Shown piece after piece: positions 8,654 to 18,012 of a DNA stretch of 64,000 bases. Location of the stretch: positions 1 through 64,000 of the forward strand of contig CABKML010000003.1 in the NCBI GenBank assembly GCA_902373515.1, given 5' to 3'. Below the pieces are notes generated by a model that saw only the letters and a list, made by a program, of their open reading frames with translations, was not told the DNA's origin and searched no databases. This DNA comes from an uncultured Eubacteriales bacterium. Its GTDB lineage: Bacteria; Bacillota; Clostridia; Saccharofermentanales; Fastidiosipilaceae. Each line of letters opens with the position of its first letter. The first letter of the stretch is position 1. Position numbers and translations under genes: made by a program.

Positions 8654-8683
8654 GCTTTTTTCTTATCTTCCCTTCCCATTCTC
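8654..8683. repeat. right 30-bp direct repeat flanking the abi cassette
   Basis: This is the second copy of the sequence at 7336-7365, differing by one base. The unit length (repeat plus cargo) is 1318 bp. It is followed at once by the palindrome GGCGACGTCGCC. Confidence 0.85.
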
Positions 8684-8701
8684 GGCGACGTCGCCTGATA
8701 C

Positions 8702-8727
8702 AAAAAAGGACCGGCGAAAGCCGATCC
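8702..8727 (-). terminator. terminator of malEFG operon
   Basis: Minus-strand stem GGATCGGC/GCCGGTCC with a TTTC loop is followed by six T, 33 bp after malG. Confidence 0.9.
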
Positions 8728-8760
8728 TTAAATTGCGTTATATTGTCGTGCTGCAGACAA

Positions 8761-9621
8761 TCAGCCTTTGGCACCGCCTGCCGTCACGCCGCCGACATAA
8801 TACTTCTGCATGGAAATAAACAGCAAAGTAATCGGTATGGCCACGATGACAGCTCCGGCACAAAACTCCGTAAAATAGTTATAAATATTTTCTCGAGTCA
8901 GCATCTGATACAAGCCTAACGCTACTGTGTACTTGCTATAGGCATCTTTCATGATAACGGATACGAAAATAAAATCGACCCACGGTCCGATGAAAGAGCA
9001 CAAAATAGTGTAGATAACAACAGGCTTACTCATAGGCAAGATAATGTACCAGAAAACCTGATTCTTTGTACAGCCGTCGACCAGAGCCGCTTCATCGATG
9101 CTCTTAGGCACAGTGTCAAAGAAACCTTTAACAATGTAATAACCCATAGCCGCACCGCCGCTGTAAACCAGAACCAAAGCCGCCAAACTTTGCGTCAAGC
9201 CGAAAGCTTTCAAGATATGATAAATAGCAATCATACTCATAAAGCCGGGGAACATGCCCAAAACCAGAATAATATTCATCAACGGTTTACGAGCTTTAAA
9301 ACGCAAACGGCTGAATGCATAACCGGTCAACAGGACCAAAATGGTACTGATGATGCAGGTAAACACGGCAACAATAAAGGTATTAAGAAACCACTGTGGG
9401 AAATTGAACAGTTTTGTATCGGTGAACAGCCGCACATAATTATCCAAAGTCCAACCTTTCGGCACAATATATGAAATAAACGCACCCTTTTCCTCACGGA
9501 AGCTCTGCATAACCAGCCAAACGACCGGCAGGACCCACAAAACTGACAAAACCAGCAGAAAAACGTGAGTCAGAATGCCGTAGAGTAAACGGGAAGTTTT
9601 AACTGATGAAGTCGTCTTCAT
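8761..9621 (-). CDS. malG: maltodextrin ABC transporter permease MalG
   Basis: This is the second inner-membrane permease of a CUT1-type sugar importer. It has six predicted membrane helices, and the EAA loop that contacts the ATPase is visible as EAALVDGCTKNQVFWYIILP. At 286 aa it has the family length. The start overlaps the malF stop by 4 bp, so translation is coupled. No ATPase gene (malK/msmK) is in the operon, so a shared ATPase encoded elsewhere is inferred. Maltodextrin specificity rests on the MalF and MalE resemblance and the nearby glycogen genes. Confidence 0.92.
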   Translation of the reverse strand: MKTTSSVKTSRLLYGILTHVFLLVLSVLWVLPVVWLVMQSFREEKGAFISYIVPKGWTLDNYVRLFTDTKLFNFPQWFLNTFIVAVFTCIISTILVLLTGYAFSRLRFKARKPLMNIILVLGMFPGFMSMIAIYHILKAFGLTQSLAALVLVYSGGAAMGYYIVKGFFDTVPKSIDEAALVDGCTKNQVFWYIILPMSKPVVIYTILCSFIGPWVDFIFVSVIMKDAYSKYTVALGLYQMLTRENIYNYFTEFCAGAVIVAIPITLLFISMQKYYVGGVTAGGAKG

Positions 9622-11024
9622 TGGAACTGTTCCTCCTCTTTTACCGCCTTAGCGTTGTTATATGCAATTAAGCTGACAACAGCCGTGATTACAAAGATAA
9701 TGATACCGATGGTACTGGCCAAAGCGTAGTTCTTTTCCGATACGGTCAACTTGTATAACCAAGTAACCAGCAAATCGGTTTCACCCGCCTGATACAGACC
9801 CAAGGTTTTCGGATCGCCTCCGGTCAAGAGGTAAATAACGTTGAAGTTATTGATGTTACCGACAAATTGAGTAATCAAATACGGTGTGGTTACCTGCAAC
9901 ATATAGGGCATTGTAATGGACGTGAACTGCTTTACCGGACTTGCGCCGTCGATTAAAGAGGCTTCATACAAGTTCTGCGGAATATTCATCAAGATACCGG
10001 TACAAATAAGCATCGTATACGGAATACCTACCCACAAGTTAACGACAATAACCGTAATCTTGGCAATCAAACCGTCAGTCAAGAACGGAATATAATGCTT
10101 GATCCAACCAAGTTGCAGAAGCAAACCGTTCAACGGACCTTCATCGAGCAAAAATTTCGACAAAAGCATCAAAGAAACGAATTGCGGGACGGCGATAGTA
10201 ATAACGAAAAGTGTCCGCCAAAGTTTCTGGAATTTGACTCTTTTTTGGTTAATAATAATAGCCAATATAATACCGAGGATGTAGTTCAGGAAAGTGGCGA
10301 AGAACGCCCAAACAATCGTCCAAACGAACAACTTTTGGAAGGTATGCGCCCACAAGGGGTTACCTACAAAAATTTGTTGGAAGTTATCCAATCCTACCCA
10401 CGTAAACAGATTTCCCGGCGGCTGATGGTTTTTATTGAAGTTGGTGAAAGCCATCAAAATCATGAAGAGCAACGGTAAAACCGTAAACATGAAAGTTAAA
10501 ATTGTCGGTAAAGTCAAAACCGTAATATGAAAACGTTCATTAAACAGCGCCTTTACTTCTTCATGGAAAGTCTCGGGGCGTTGACCTGCAGCCAATAACT
10601 TCTGATTCTCATACGCATGTTTCACGTTGGCATAGTGTAAAGCGATAAATGCAATCCACATAATGACAGCTAAAACACCGAAGAGCAAAATCAGCATGGA
10701 GTTATGTCCCGGCACAACATCATAAATTTCCGTAGCTTCATTGTATACTTCAACTTGAGCTTGCGTACCCAAGGAAGATAATAGCTTCAAATAATATATT
10801 CCGTCTTTGAGCATATAGCCGAAGAATGCCAATTCTAAGACCAAATACACCAGGCCGTGCACAATCTGATGATTGAGAAAGCTGCCGGCACCCATGACGA
10901 TATAGGAAAGCCTAGTTTTATAATCACCCTTTACGAAGAAGGTGACATAGTTAATAAAAAAAGCAGCGATGGCGTGGAAAAAATTTGCCGTACCTGCTTT
11001 TACATGGTTTAACCAATTGCTCAT
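9618..11024 (-). CDS. malF: maltodextrin ABC transporter permease MalF
   Basis: This is the larger permease partner of MalG. It has an extended N-terminal part with two or three extra hydrophobic segments (residues ~50-140) before the core of six helices, as in the Gram-positive MalF/GanP type. The EAA motif reads EASLIDGASPVKQFTSITMP. At 468 aa it is normal for that subgroup. It is separated from malE by 57 bp that contain a stem-loop. Confidence 0.92.
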   Translation of the reverse strand: MSNWLNHVKAGTANFFHAIAAFFINYVTFFVKGDYKTRLSYIVMGAGSFLNHQIVHGLVYLVLELAFFGYMLKDGIYYLKLLSSLGTQAQVEVYNEATEIYDVVPGHNSMLILLFGVLAVIMWIAFIALHYANVKHAYENQKLLAAGQRPETFHEEVKALFNERFHITVLTLPTILTFMFTVLPLLFMILMAFTNFNKNHQPPGNLFTWVGLDNFQQIFVGNPLWAHTFQKLFVWTIVWAFFATFLNYILGIILAIIINQKRVKFQKLWRTLFVITIAVPQFVSLMLLSKFLLDEGPLNGLLLQLGWIKHYIPFLTDGLIAKITVIVVNLWVGIPYTMLICTGILMNIPQNLYEASLIDGASPVKQFTSITMPYMLQVTTPYLITQFVGNINNFNVIYLLTGGDPKTLGLYQAGETDLLVTWLYKLTVSEKNYALASTIGIIIFVITAVVSLIAYNNAKAVKEEEQFQ

Positions 11025-11039
11025 ACCGTCCCCTTTATC

Positions 11040-11072
11040 AAAAAAAGAGGCGAGCTTAATAAGCCCACCTCT
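11040..11072 (-). terminator. intra-operon attenuator between malE and malF
   Basis: Minus-strand stem AGAGGTGGGCTTA/AAGCTCGCCTCT is followed by seven T, just after the malE stop. Such elements usually allow more binding-protein mRNA than permease mRNA. Confidence 0.7.
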
Positions 11073-11081
11073 CTTGAACTA

Positions 11082-12365
11082 TTACTTAGTAGCAGGTTGC
11101 TGAATTTGTTTGACCATTTCGTCCAACAATTTCTTAACACTCTCTGTGCTCTTATCCAACATAGCTTTACCGAAAGCACCGGCCGGGTTCCAGTAAGAAC
11201 CTAAAACATTGTTTTGAGAAACAGAGAACTTCTGTTGTGCCATCAAAGCGGACAAAGCGACATCCTTCTTAACAGCTTCACTTTGTTGAACTTTGAGGTT
11301 GGCAGGGCCTGTACCGCGCATCTGGAAACGTTTGGCTTGAGACTCTTCGCTTGTCAGGAACATAGCCAAATCCATAGCTTCAGCCTTGTGCTTGGAGTGA
11401 GAGTTGATACCGTAGCCCTTATAACCGGCGAAAGAACCCATTTGTACTTTCTTACCGGCAGCTGTGAAGGTCGGCAATTTAGCAGCAGCATAACCGTCGC
11501 CCAAAATCTTCTTCAAGTCGGCAGCGTTCCAAGTACCGGAAACAGCAGCGCACAATGTGCCCTTAGTGAATCCTTCCTTCATAGCGTTGTCATCACCTGT
11601 AGCAAACGCAGGGCTGGCAGCGAAAGCCTTGATAGCTTCACCGGCTGCAACACCGTTGGCATCGTTGAAGTTAACTTTCTGGACACCCTTGTCGTCAACT
11701 TCGAACTTACCGCCGTTACCTACGAAGAAAGAAGCGATGTACCAACCGTTGGCAATGTCCATATGGACTTTCTTCTTAGCTTTGGCAGCCTTGGCCAACA
11801 TTGTATCCAAATCCTTGACATCGTCAGCGCTTAAAACACGCTTATCATAGTACATGAAGTAACCGTTATCGGCAGCAAACGGGAAAGCGTAAAGATCCTT
11901 ACCGATTGAGAAAGCATCAGCGCCTGTCTCCTGTTTTGTGATGTATTCAAGATCATTCTTACGTGAAACTTTAGTCAAAGCACCGGCCTTAACCAACTCT
12001 TTGACCTGGTCGTTCGGCATAGCGAAAACGTCTGCAGCTGCATCCAAATCTTCCAAAACTTTGGTTTGAGCATCAGGCTCACCGACAACGCTGACTTGGA
12101 TATCGAACTTCTTATCCTTATGTGCAGCCTCGAAAGCCTTAACGCGCTCGTTCAGGAATTCCTGATCATCCTGTGAGCCCCAAAGTTTCAAAGAGATAGC
12201 GCCGGCAGCCGGTTTCTTATCATCTTTTTTCTTTTCTGTTGCTTTACCGGCAGTAGCCTTATTGGACTCAGCCGGTTTCTTGCTGTCTGTTCCTGTCTTA
12301 GGAGCACAAGCAACCATTCCCAGCATCATTGTGCCGGCAACTAAAAGTGAAAATAACTTTTTCAT
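11082..12365 (-). CDS. malE: maltodextrin-binding lipoprotein MalE
   Basis: This is the substrate-binding protein of the importer and is exported as a lipoprotein: the signal peptide ends in the lipobox GMVAC (Cys20). A Lys/Thr/Ala-rich linker (to ~55) precedes the mature binding domain (family SBP_1), which begins ISLKLWGSQDDQEFLNERV. The C-terminal part with FLTSEESQAKRFQ is typical of MalE-like proteins. At 427 aa it is the usual size. Codon use looks like that of a highly expressed gene. It is first in malE-malF-malG. Confidence 0.93.
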   Translation of the reverse strand: MKKLFSLLVAGTMMLGMVACAPKTGTDSKKPAESNKATAGKATEKKKDDKKPAAGAISLKLWGSQDDQEFLNERVKAFEAAHKDKKFDIQVSVVGEPDAQTKVLEDLDAAADVFAMPNDQVKELVKAGALTKVSRKNDLEYITKQETGADAFSIGKDLYAFPFAADNGYFMYYDKRVLSADDVKDLDTMLAKAAKAKKKVHMDIANGWYIASFFVGNGGKFEVDDKGVQKVNFNDANGVAAGEAIKAFAASPAFATGDDNAMKEGFTKGTLCAAVSGTWNAADLKKILGDGYAAAKLPTFTAAGKKVQMGSFAGYKGYGINSHSKHKAEAMDLAMFLTSEESQAKRFQMRGTGPANLKVQQSEAVKKDVALSALMAQQKFSVSQNNVLGSYWNPAGAFGKAMLDKSTESVKKLLDEMVKQIQQPATK

Positions 12366-12427
12366 TTAATCTCCCCTTTCAATCTTACGATTGGTGTAGT
12401 ATTTACTACTTATTTACTTAATACCTT

Positions 12428-12456
12428 ACATTATTTCTCTAAAAAAATCAAGTAAA
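12428..12456 (-). promoter_or_regulatory. candidate promoter for malEFG
   Basis: TTTACT, 17 bp and TAATGT on the minus strand, about 60 bp before malE. The AT-rich context lowers certainty. Confidence 0.45.
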
Positions 12457-12495
12457 AGGAGGTACAAATAATATCTTTTAGTGCAAACTGCACAA

Positions 12496-12527
12496 AAATT
12501 GTAATTTTTTGTCCGGAATTACAATTT
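12496..12527. repeat. 11-bp inverted repeat between exporter permease and malE
   Basis: AAATTGTAATT and AATTACAATTT form perfect arms around a 10-base spacer. It may be a weak AT-rich terminator for the upstream exporter operon or an operator for malE. Confidence 0.5.
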
Positions 12528-12558
12528 GTCCTTATTTGATATTACTATCATCCGGCTG

Positions 12559-15423
12559 CTATTCGCACCCCAAATTTTTAATAATATCCGACTTCGTTGC
12601 CGCTTTGACCGGGAAGTAGGCAGCTAAAGTGACAAAAATCAGAATCAGGAAAATAACTGTTACTACTTCCAATGGCGGAACCACAAAGTTATAACTGATA
12701 TTTATACCGAAATCCAACGGCAGAACATACAAACCGAAGGCAGCAAAAGCCAAGCCTATAATGATACCGACAACAAGCGAAGTCACGCTTAAGCTGTAGG
12801 CTTCCAATAAAATCATCTGCCGCACCGATTTTTTATCCAAACCGACTGCCCGGAGTAAAGCTGTTTCCCGTTTTCTACTCCAAACGGCTAAATTCAAAGT
12901 GTTGGCCACGCCGATCAGGGCAACCAGAGAAACAATAGATATCAGCAGGATTAAAATCAGGCGCATCGACCACAATACAATATTTAACATGCTGAGTAAA
13001 ACTAATGCTCCCTGAATGTTCATCTGACTGTTCAAAGTCAGACTCTCGAATTCTTTCAGCAATTTGTAGCTGTCGAATAAACCTTTTTTCACGCCGGCGA
13101 CCAGCATAACATTCTGCTTTTTAACATTGCATTTCTTACTGATCATCTCGGCAGCATCAGGGCTGATATAAGCGGATATATTAAATAAGTTTGTCATAAA
13201 AGGACTTGATTCGGAATTAATTAAACGCAATTTGAATTCAAAAGTCTGCTCACCGTAGCGCAGCTGAACTTTTTGTCCGTCGCTGAACTTACCGTCCAAA
13301 TTTTTTGCCGGTGTATAAACGGCTATTTCCCCCGATTTCAACGTAAAATTGCGGCGGGAGATTGTCCCTAAATCCGGTAAAGCCAGAATTTTACCGTCAG
13401 CTTCTTTTTTCTCGATTTTCCGTTCGCCGATAATAAACGCATCCGGCTGCGGCAGCGCTGCTAAAAGCAAAGATTTATCGACGCCTGCAACTTGAGTTAA
13501 ATTTTCCCAAACTTCCGGTTTTACCTCATTTTCTTTTCCATTATACTGTTGCACAATTACATCGATCGGGCAAAGTTTTTTGACACTGTCAGTGATTGTG
13601 CTTTGTAAAGAAGCACCGCCGACGATAGTTGTAATAATCATTATTATGCCCATAAATAAGGCTGCCATCGTCGCTCCGCTGCGTTCCCTGTTACGACGTA
13701 AATTCATCGCCGCCAATTTTACTACAGCCGATTTCGGGCCCCACTTCTGCAAAATTCCGGCCGTCAATAAAGGCAAATATCTTTTACCGATATAAACTGC
13801 GAAAATCAAATACAAAACAGCTCCGAGAAACAGGCAGGGAACAGCATACGCAGCCTCTTGCGTTAATTTATGTTCCGCATTGTAACTGTTACGGAAATAG
13901 ACTGCCGCAGCAAAATTCAAAGTCGCAGCTACAGCTACTAAAAACATTACAAACTTACTCAGACGGCCCGTTTTACTTTTCCGCTGCTGCCATTGCAGAA
14001 GGTTTTCATTAAAAGCGGCAATCGGCGGAACTTTGTTATTTTCTTTCGCCGGTTTTAAGCTTCCCCAAGCGGTAATCAATGTGCCGGTCAAAACTGTAAT
14101 AACGGCAGCTTTATAGCCGAATAAATTCCAGGCATGTTGATAAGAACCGATAATCTCCAGTTTGACCATAAGTAGTAAGCTGAGAGCGTAAGCGATAAAT
14201 ACGCTGATTAAAGAACTGAATAATCCCAGTATTAAGCATTCAAGAATACTGTATCGTACCAATTTACGGTAAGAAGCACCGACACAACGCAGCAGCGCAA
14301 TTTCCCGCCGTCTCCGACTTAATATAACATTAAAGGTTGACGTGATGATTATATAGCAAACAAACATTGTCAACAGCGGGAAGGTCAATAAGGCGATATT
14401 CAAGCCGCGTTTAATGACTTGGGAGGAACCGCCAACCGCCTGCTTAAATTCCGCTGCTGAAAAAAGGCTCCAATTCCGCGGCAACAATTTATTTTTTTCC
14501 AAATATTGCTGCAGCAAAAGTTTTACCTGCTGCTTATTCGCGCCGTCCTGTAATTGAATTCGCCATGTTCTTACATTACTCAAATCTTCCTTGAATAAAT
14601 TACGCCAAGCGGCGGAAGAGACATAATACAAAGGTGCTCCTTGCGCGCGATGATAAGCATCTTGCGGAACAATTCCGACCACTTGGAACGCTTTTTCACT
14701 TTTTTTCTGTTTTAAGTTAACAGTATCGCCGATATGACAATGCAAATGTGCCGCCGTGTCGGCCGTAAGCAGAATTTCATTTTCCGACTGCGGGGCTCGG
14801 CCTTCTTTGATTGCGGGATTATATAAAGTTTTTTCAGTCATATAAGCCCCCAACATACCGCTTGTGCCGTATTTAGCGTTATCGGCTTGAACAACGCCGT
14901 AATACAGAGGATATACTGCCTTAATTTGCGGTATTTCTCTGATTATTTCCGGACGCAATTTATCTAATTCGTAATTTTCCGTGAGGTACTTTAATAAATT
15001 TTTCTGCACAATTTGCTGATATAAGTTCTCCCGCTTTTCCGGCTTATTTGCGTTCTTGCCGGCTTCTTTATCTTGAACGTGCTTAAAATCAGCTATCAAG
15101 TTGCTTAAATGTTTTTGTAAAAGTTCTTTATCCTCCTGCTGCAATTCTGAAATTTCAGCAATTCTGCCTTTTTTCGCCTGTAAATAATCAGGAATCGCTA
15201 CTGTAATATTTTTGTTTTTCTGTCCAATTAAAGTCTCGTCCAGCAAAAGTAGATCTGCTCCCTGAGTTTTAACATAATTTTTCGAGTTCATGATAAAGGT
15301 CATCGTATTGCCGGCGAATAAAGAACAAAGCATAAATATACAACTGATACCGATTGCCGATGCCGTTGCTATATACTGTTTTTTATTATTTTTTAAATAT
15401 GAGCGTACTAAAAAATTCATCAA
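12559..15423 (-). CDS. FtsX/MacB-type ABC transporter permease
   Basis: This large permease belongs to the MacB/LolC/FtsX group, which act as exporters or mechanotransmitters rather than importers. It has an N-terminal helix (~16-36), a long external domain (~40-340), an FtsX core with helices near 350-480, another pair of helices and external domain (~500-810), and a second FtsX core at the C-terminus containing SRKRETALLRAVG. The first core has the matching SRRRREIALLRCVGAS. The start overlaps the ATPase stop by 4 bp. The substrate cannot be told. With no two-component system or peptide gene nearby, a role in antimicrobial-peptide resistance is only a possibility. Confidence 0.88.
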   Translation of the reverse strand: MMNFLVRSYLKNNKKQYIATASAIGISCIFMLCSLFAGNTMTFIMNSKNYVKTQGADLLLLDETLIGQKNKNITVAIPDYLQAKKGRIAEISELQQEDKELLQKHLSNLIADFKHVQDKEAGKNANKPEKRENLYQQIVQKNLLKYLTENYELDKLRPEIIREIPQIKAVYPLYYGVVQADNAKYGTSGMLGAYMTEKTLYNPAIKEGRAPQSENEILLTADTAAHLHCHIGDTVNLKQKKSEKAFQVVGIVPQDAYHRAQGAPLYYVSSAAWRNLFKEDLSNVRTWRIQLQDGANKQQVKLLLQQYLEKNKLLPRNWSLFSAAEFKQAVGGSSQVIKRGLNIALLTFPLLTMFVCYIIITSTFNVILSRRRREIALLRCVGASYRKLVRYSILECLILGLFSSLISVFIAYALSLLLMVKLEIIGSYQHAWNLFGYKAAVITVLTGTLITAWGSLKPAKENNKVPPIAAFNENLLQWQQRKSKTGRLSKFVMFLVAVAATLNFAAAVYFRNSYNAEHKLTQEAAYAVPCLFLGAVLYLIFAVYIGKRYLPLLTAGILQKWGPKSAVVKLAAMNLRRNRERSGATMAALFMGIIMIITTIVGGASLQSTITDSVKKLCPIDVIVQQYNGKENEVKPEVWENLTQVAGVDKSLLLAALPQPDAFIIGERKIEKKEADGKILALPDLGTISRRNFTLKSGEIAVYTPAKNLDGKFSDGQKVQLRYGEQTFEFKLRLINSESSPFMTNLFNISAYISPDAAEMISKKCNVKKQNVMLVAGVKKGLFDSYKLLKEFESLTLNSQMNIQGALVLLSMLNIVLWSMRLILILLISIVSLVALIGVANTLNLAVWSRKRETALLRAVGLDKKSVRQMILLEAYSLSVTSLVVGIIIGLAFAAFGLYVLPLDFGINISYNFVVPPLEVVTVIFLILIFVTLAAYFPVKAATKSDIIKNLGCE

Positions 15424-16139
15424 ATCACCTCTTGCAGGAAGGCCATCTCGGGACGGTAGACATCGTTGGCAATTTCGCCGTCGCTTATAACAATTACTCT
15501 GTCGGCTGTAGCGGCAACTTTGCGATCGTGAGTTACGACAACAACAGTTTGCTGCAATTCATCAACAGCTTGGCGCAATATTGTCATTACTTCCTGCCCG
15601 CTTTTACTGTCTAAATTACCTGTCGGTTCGTCACACACCAACAACGCCGGCTGCATAATTAAAGCTCGAGCTATGGCAACTCTTTGTTGTTGGCCGCCTG
15701 ATAATTCCGCCGGTAAGTGACGCAAACGGGTTTGCAAACCTAAAGTTGCAGCAACTTGTCTAACCTTTTCCCAATTCTGTTTTTTACCTGCCAGCAGTAA
15801 AGGCAACATGATATTCTCTTCTACATTCAAATTCGGTAATAAGTTAAAGGCTTGGAAGACAAAACCTACTTGTTGTAAGCGAAATTTTGTCAATTGGGCA
15901 TCGTTCATTAAGTTCAACGCCTGATCGGCAACATTAACGGTGCCGGAACTGACGCTGTCCAAGCCGACCAGACAATGCAACAGAGTTGATTTGCCGGATC
16001 CCGACGCTCCCACGATGGCGGTAAATTCACCTTTTTTTAATCTTAAACTGACATTATTCAAAGCAATAACTCTACTGTTGTTTTCTCCGTAAACTTTGCT
16101 GACATTTGTTAATACTGCCAAATCTTCGCTCGTTTTCAT
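15420..16139 (-). CDS. ABC transporter ATP-binding protein (MacB/LolD type)
   Basis: This is the ATPase partner of the FtsX-type permease. Walker A is GASGSGKST, the signature is LSGGQQQRVAIARAL, Walker B/D-loop reads LLVCDEPTGNLDS and the H-loop is VVTHD. I chose the ATG at 16137-16139 because GGAGGA lies five bases before it; an upstream in-frame ATG (16170-16172) lacks a site. The product is 239 aa. It forms a two-gene operon with the permease. Confidence 0.93.
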   Translation of the reverse strand: MKTSEDLAVLTNVSKVYGENNSRVIALNNVSLRLKKGEFTAIVGASGSGKSTLLHCLVGLDSVSSGTVNVADQALNLMNDAQLTKFRLQQVGFVFQAFNLLPNLNVEENIMLPLLLAGKKQNWEKVRQVAATLGLQTRLRHLPAELSGGQQQRVAIARALIMQPALLVCDEPTGNLDSKSGQEVMTILRQAVDELQQTVVVVTHDRKVAATADRVIVISDGEIANDVYRPEMAFLQEVI

Positions 16140-16261
16140 AAGTCCTCCTACATTAAGACGTTTTATATACATTTAATTTAGCAATTATAAAAGCTGAAAG
16201 TCTTAATTGAGTATTAAGTTTTCAGCTCGGGGTAAAAGTTGCGAATTAGCAGTTTAAAAAA

Positions 16262-16294
16262 GATAAATAAAGCGGTGAAGTTCTTTTCACCGCT
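16262..16294 (-). terminator. terminator of protease/inhibitor operon
   Basis: Minus-strand stem AGCGGTGAA/TTCACCGCT with a six-base loop is followed by a T-rich tail, 7 bp after the last gene. Confidence 0.75.
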
Positions 16295-16300
16295 CCGTTC

Positions 16301-16867
16301 TTACTTGTTCGCTGTTGCCGGCTGCTTGAATTTCAAGGCAATTTGCAGGTGGTAGTTAATATGCCGTTCGTTAACGGGTTTCTTGTTTTCAGAACAGTTG
16401 TAGTAATAGAAGTGTAAAACTGTATCTTTGGCTTCAGTTAAAGTCATGTTATAAACTAAAACACATGGAGACCCTCCGTCAAGCTTCTCTCTTACTGCAA
16501 AGCATTCTCTTTTCAAGGAATAATTTTTAATACACTCCTGTTGATTAGGAAATGTCCATATAAAAACCACAGGTTTAGCAAGTATGATTTCCCAGTCGAC
16601 AGTTGCTTTATCCACCTCCACGGTAACAGTCTCATTAACTGTTTCGGCATTATGCGGAGTTTTCCGAGCATCTGAACTTTTGAAAATAGGTAAATCGTAT
16701 TTTTTACCGTTTATCAACAGCACATTACTATCAGGATAACCGGGGCGATGACAAGGAAACTTTTTCCAAGAAGGGCCTTCGCTGAAGATAAAAATCGCAG
16801 CTATTGCTATTAAAACAATTATCACCGGACAGATAATTTTTATTAGAATTCGATTGTGTTTTCCCAT
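16301..16867 (-). CDS. membrane-anchored protein, candidate chagasin-like (I42) protease inhibitor
   Basis: I do not recognise a named gene. One N-terminal membrane helix (residues ~8-28) is followed by an outside domain of about 160 aa. From ~78 on the layout recalls the chagasin inhibitor fold: VTVEVDKATVDWEIIL, then FIW, then a GG pair at 131-132 where chagasins have their glycine-rich loop, then VLHFYYYN where they have the RPW strand, and a final beta strand. The three chagasin loops (NPTTG, GxGG, RPW) are not conserved literally. The start (with GGAG 10 bases upstream) lies inside the 3' end of the protease gene, a 25-bp overlap, so coexpression is tight. A cognate inhibitor of that protease is inferred. 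Confidence 0.6.
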   Translation of the reverse strand: MGKHNRILIKIICPVIIVLIAIAAIFIFSEGPSWKKFPCHRPGYPDSNVLLINGKKYDLPIFKSSDARKTPHNAETVNETVTVEVDKATVDWEIILAKPVVFIWTFPNQQECIKNYSLKRECFAVREKLDGGSPCVLVYNMTLTEAKDTVLHFYYYNCSENKKPVNERHINYHLQIALKFKQPATANK

Positions 16868-17958
16868 GAAAAACTATCTCCATCAAGTACATAAGTAAAA
16901 TTGCCGGAATCATCAAGTGTTACACTCTCACGCCTACCCCCATTCGGTTCCAGTAAAATTAACACTCGATCGCCACCATAATTACTGTCCCACTCTTCAA
17001 AACCTATCAAGCCAACTGAATGGCCCTCATTTCCTACAAGACGTAGATGCATCGGATCACCACTGTTAATATTGCTTTTAACTCTACCAAATCCTATTAC
17101 ACCCATATAAGATGGATACACGCCCCAATGATTATAGGCATTTTTCATATCATCCCAACCTCCACCGTGATTCCAAGAATCTCCATAAATATAACGGGCA
17201 ACATCAATATCTGACAAACTTGTCCCTTTGTAATAATTAATAATTGCTGCACACGTTGCTGCCCAACAAGTTTCACCTTGCTGAGAAACTCCGGCAATCG
17301 ACAGGACATTAGATTCATACGGCGGTACCGGAGCCAACAACATACCGGCACTTCTTTCAGAACTTTTAACGGCAGTCTTCAAATCTTTTAAGCTTAATGC
17401 CGTATTTGTTGCTACCTCATAATCACCAACGCTTCTTACGGCATAATTTGTTTCAGACGGATTAAGAGCATATATAACTTTAGCAGTCTTACCGTCATAA
17501 GCGTACAAATTAACACTATCAGTAAACAAAGTATATTGAGTCTTTCCCTCTAAAAACAACTTTTCCAATTCTCGGGAAAAGGCAACACTCAAAATAGAGT
17601 TGTATTTACCGGCGCTTTTACTTACTTGTAAAATAGCAATTATTTTTTCTCTATCTACTACCGGATAATAGGCGGCAGATTGATGATTTTCTATATTATA
17701 AATCTCAAAAGCTTGTCCCAAGTAGCAATTATTGGAGACTTTTAATTCTTCAGCAGTATTCAGAGCGTGCAAATGCTTCGGTAAAATCCTCAAAGCATAT
17801 TCGTTAACTTCTGCAGCTACAGGATTGCTTTTAATAGTTACTCCATTATCGGCAGCACTTGAAAACACAAAACTGCCGCACGCAATAACAAACGCCAATA
17901 CTGTTGTCGTCAATTTGCGCAAACTAGAAAAACATTTTGTTATGTCTGATTTTTTCAT
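16843..17958 (-). CDS. secreted papain-like cysteine protease
   Basis: A signal peptide (residues ~1-36, ending near SSAAD) is followed by a pro-like region (~37-215) and a C-terminal catalytic domain (~216-371). The catalytic set is visible: Gln (226 or 227) and Cys231 in QQGETCWAA, His313 in NEGHSVGLIGF and Asn339 in LLEPNGG. This matches the papain-like/staphopain (C39/C47-like) layout. The protein should be exported, and the pro-region probably keeps it inactive at first. The ATG has GGAGG seven bases upstream. It has its own strong promoter with a palindrome in the leader. It overlaps the candidate inhibitor gene, which recalls protease-inhibitor operons such as staphopain/staphostatin. 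Confidence 0.85.
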   Translation of the reverse strand: MKKSDITKCFSSLRKLTTTVLAFVIACGSFVFSSAADNGVTIKSNPVAAEVNEYALRILPKHLHALNTAEELKVSNNCYLGQAFEIYNIENHQSAAYYPVVDREKIIAILQVSKSAGKYNSILSVAFSRELEKLFLEGKTQYTLFTDSVNLYAYDGKTAKVIYALNPSETNYAVRSVGDYEVATNTALSLKDLKTAVKSSERSAGMLLAPVPPYESNVLSIAGVSQQGETCWAATCAAIINYYKGTSLSDIDVARYIYGDSWNHGGGWDDMKNAYNHWGVYPSYMGVIGFGRVKSNINSGDPMHLRLVGNEGHSVGLIGFEEWDSNYGGDRVLILLEPNGGRRESVTLDDSGNFTYVLDGDSFSWENTIEF

Positions 17959-17982
17959 ACATAACCCTCCTTAATCTTTATT

Positions 17983-17999
17983 TTCTTCCTCAGGAAGAA
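17983..17999. promoter_or_regulatory. perfect 17-bp palindrome in protease leader (operator candidate)
   Basis: TTCTTCCT-C-AGGAAGAA lies between the predicted transcription start (~18006) and the protease ribosome binding site. A repressor bound here would block transcription. Confidence 0.55.
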
Positions 18000-18012
18000 T
18001 ATCTGTACTTAA

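Noticed and set aside
16301-16867. Staphostatin identity for the gene after the protease
   Set aside because: Staphostatins are ~110-aa cytoplasmic proteins; this one is 188 aa with a membrane helix, so the chagasin layout fits better.
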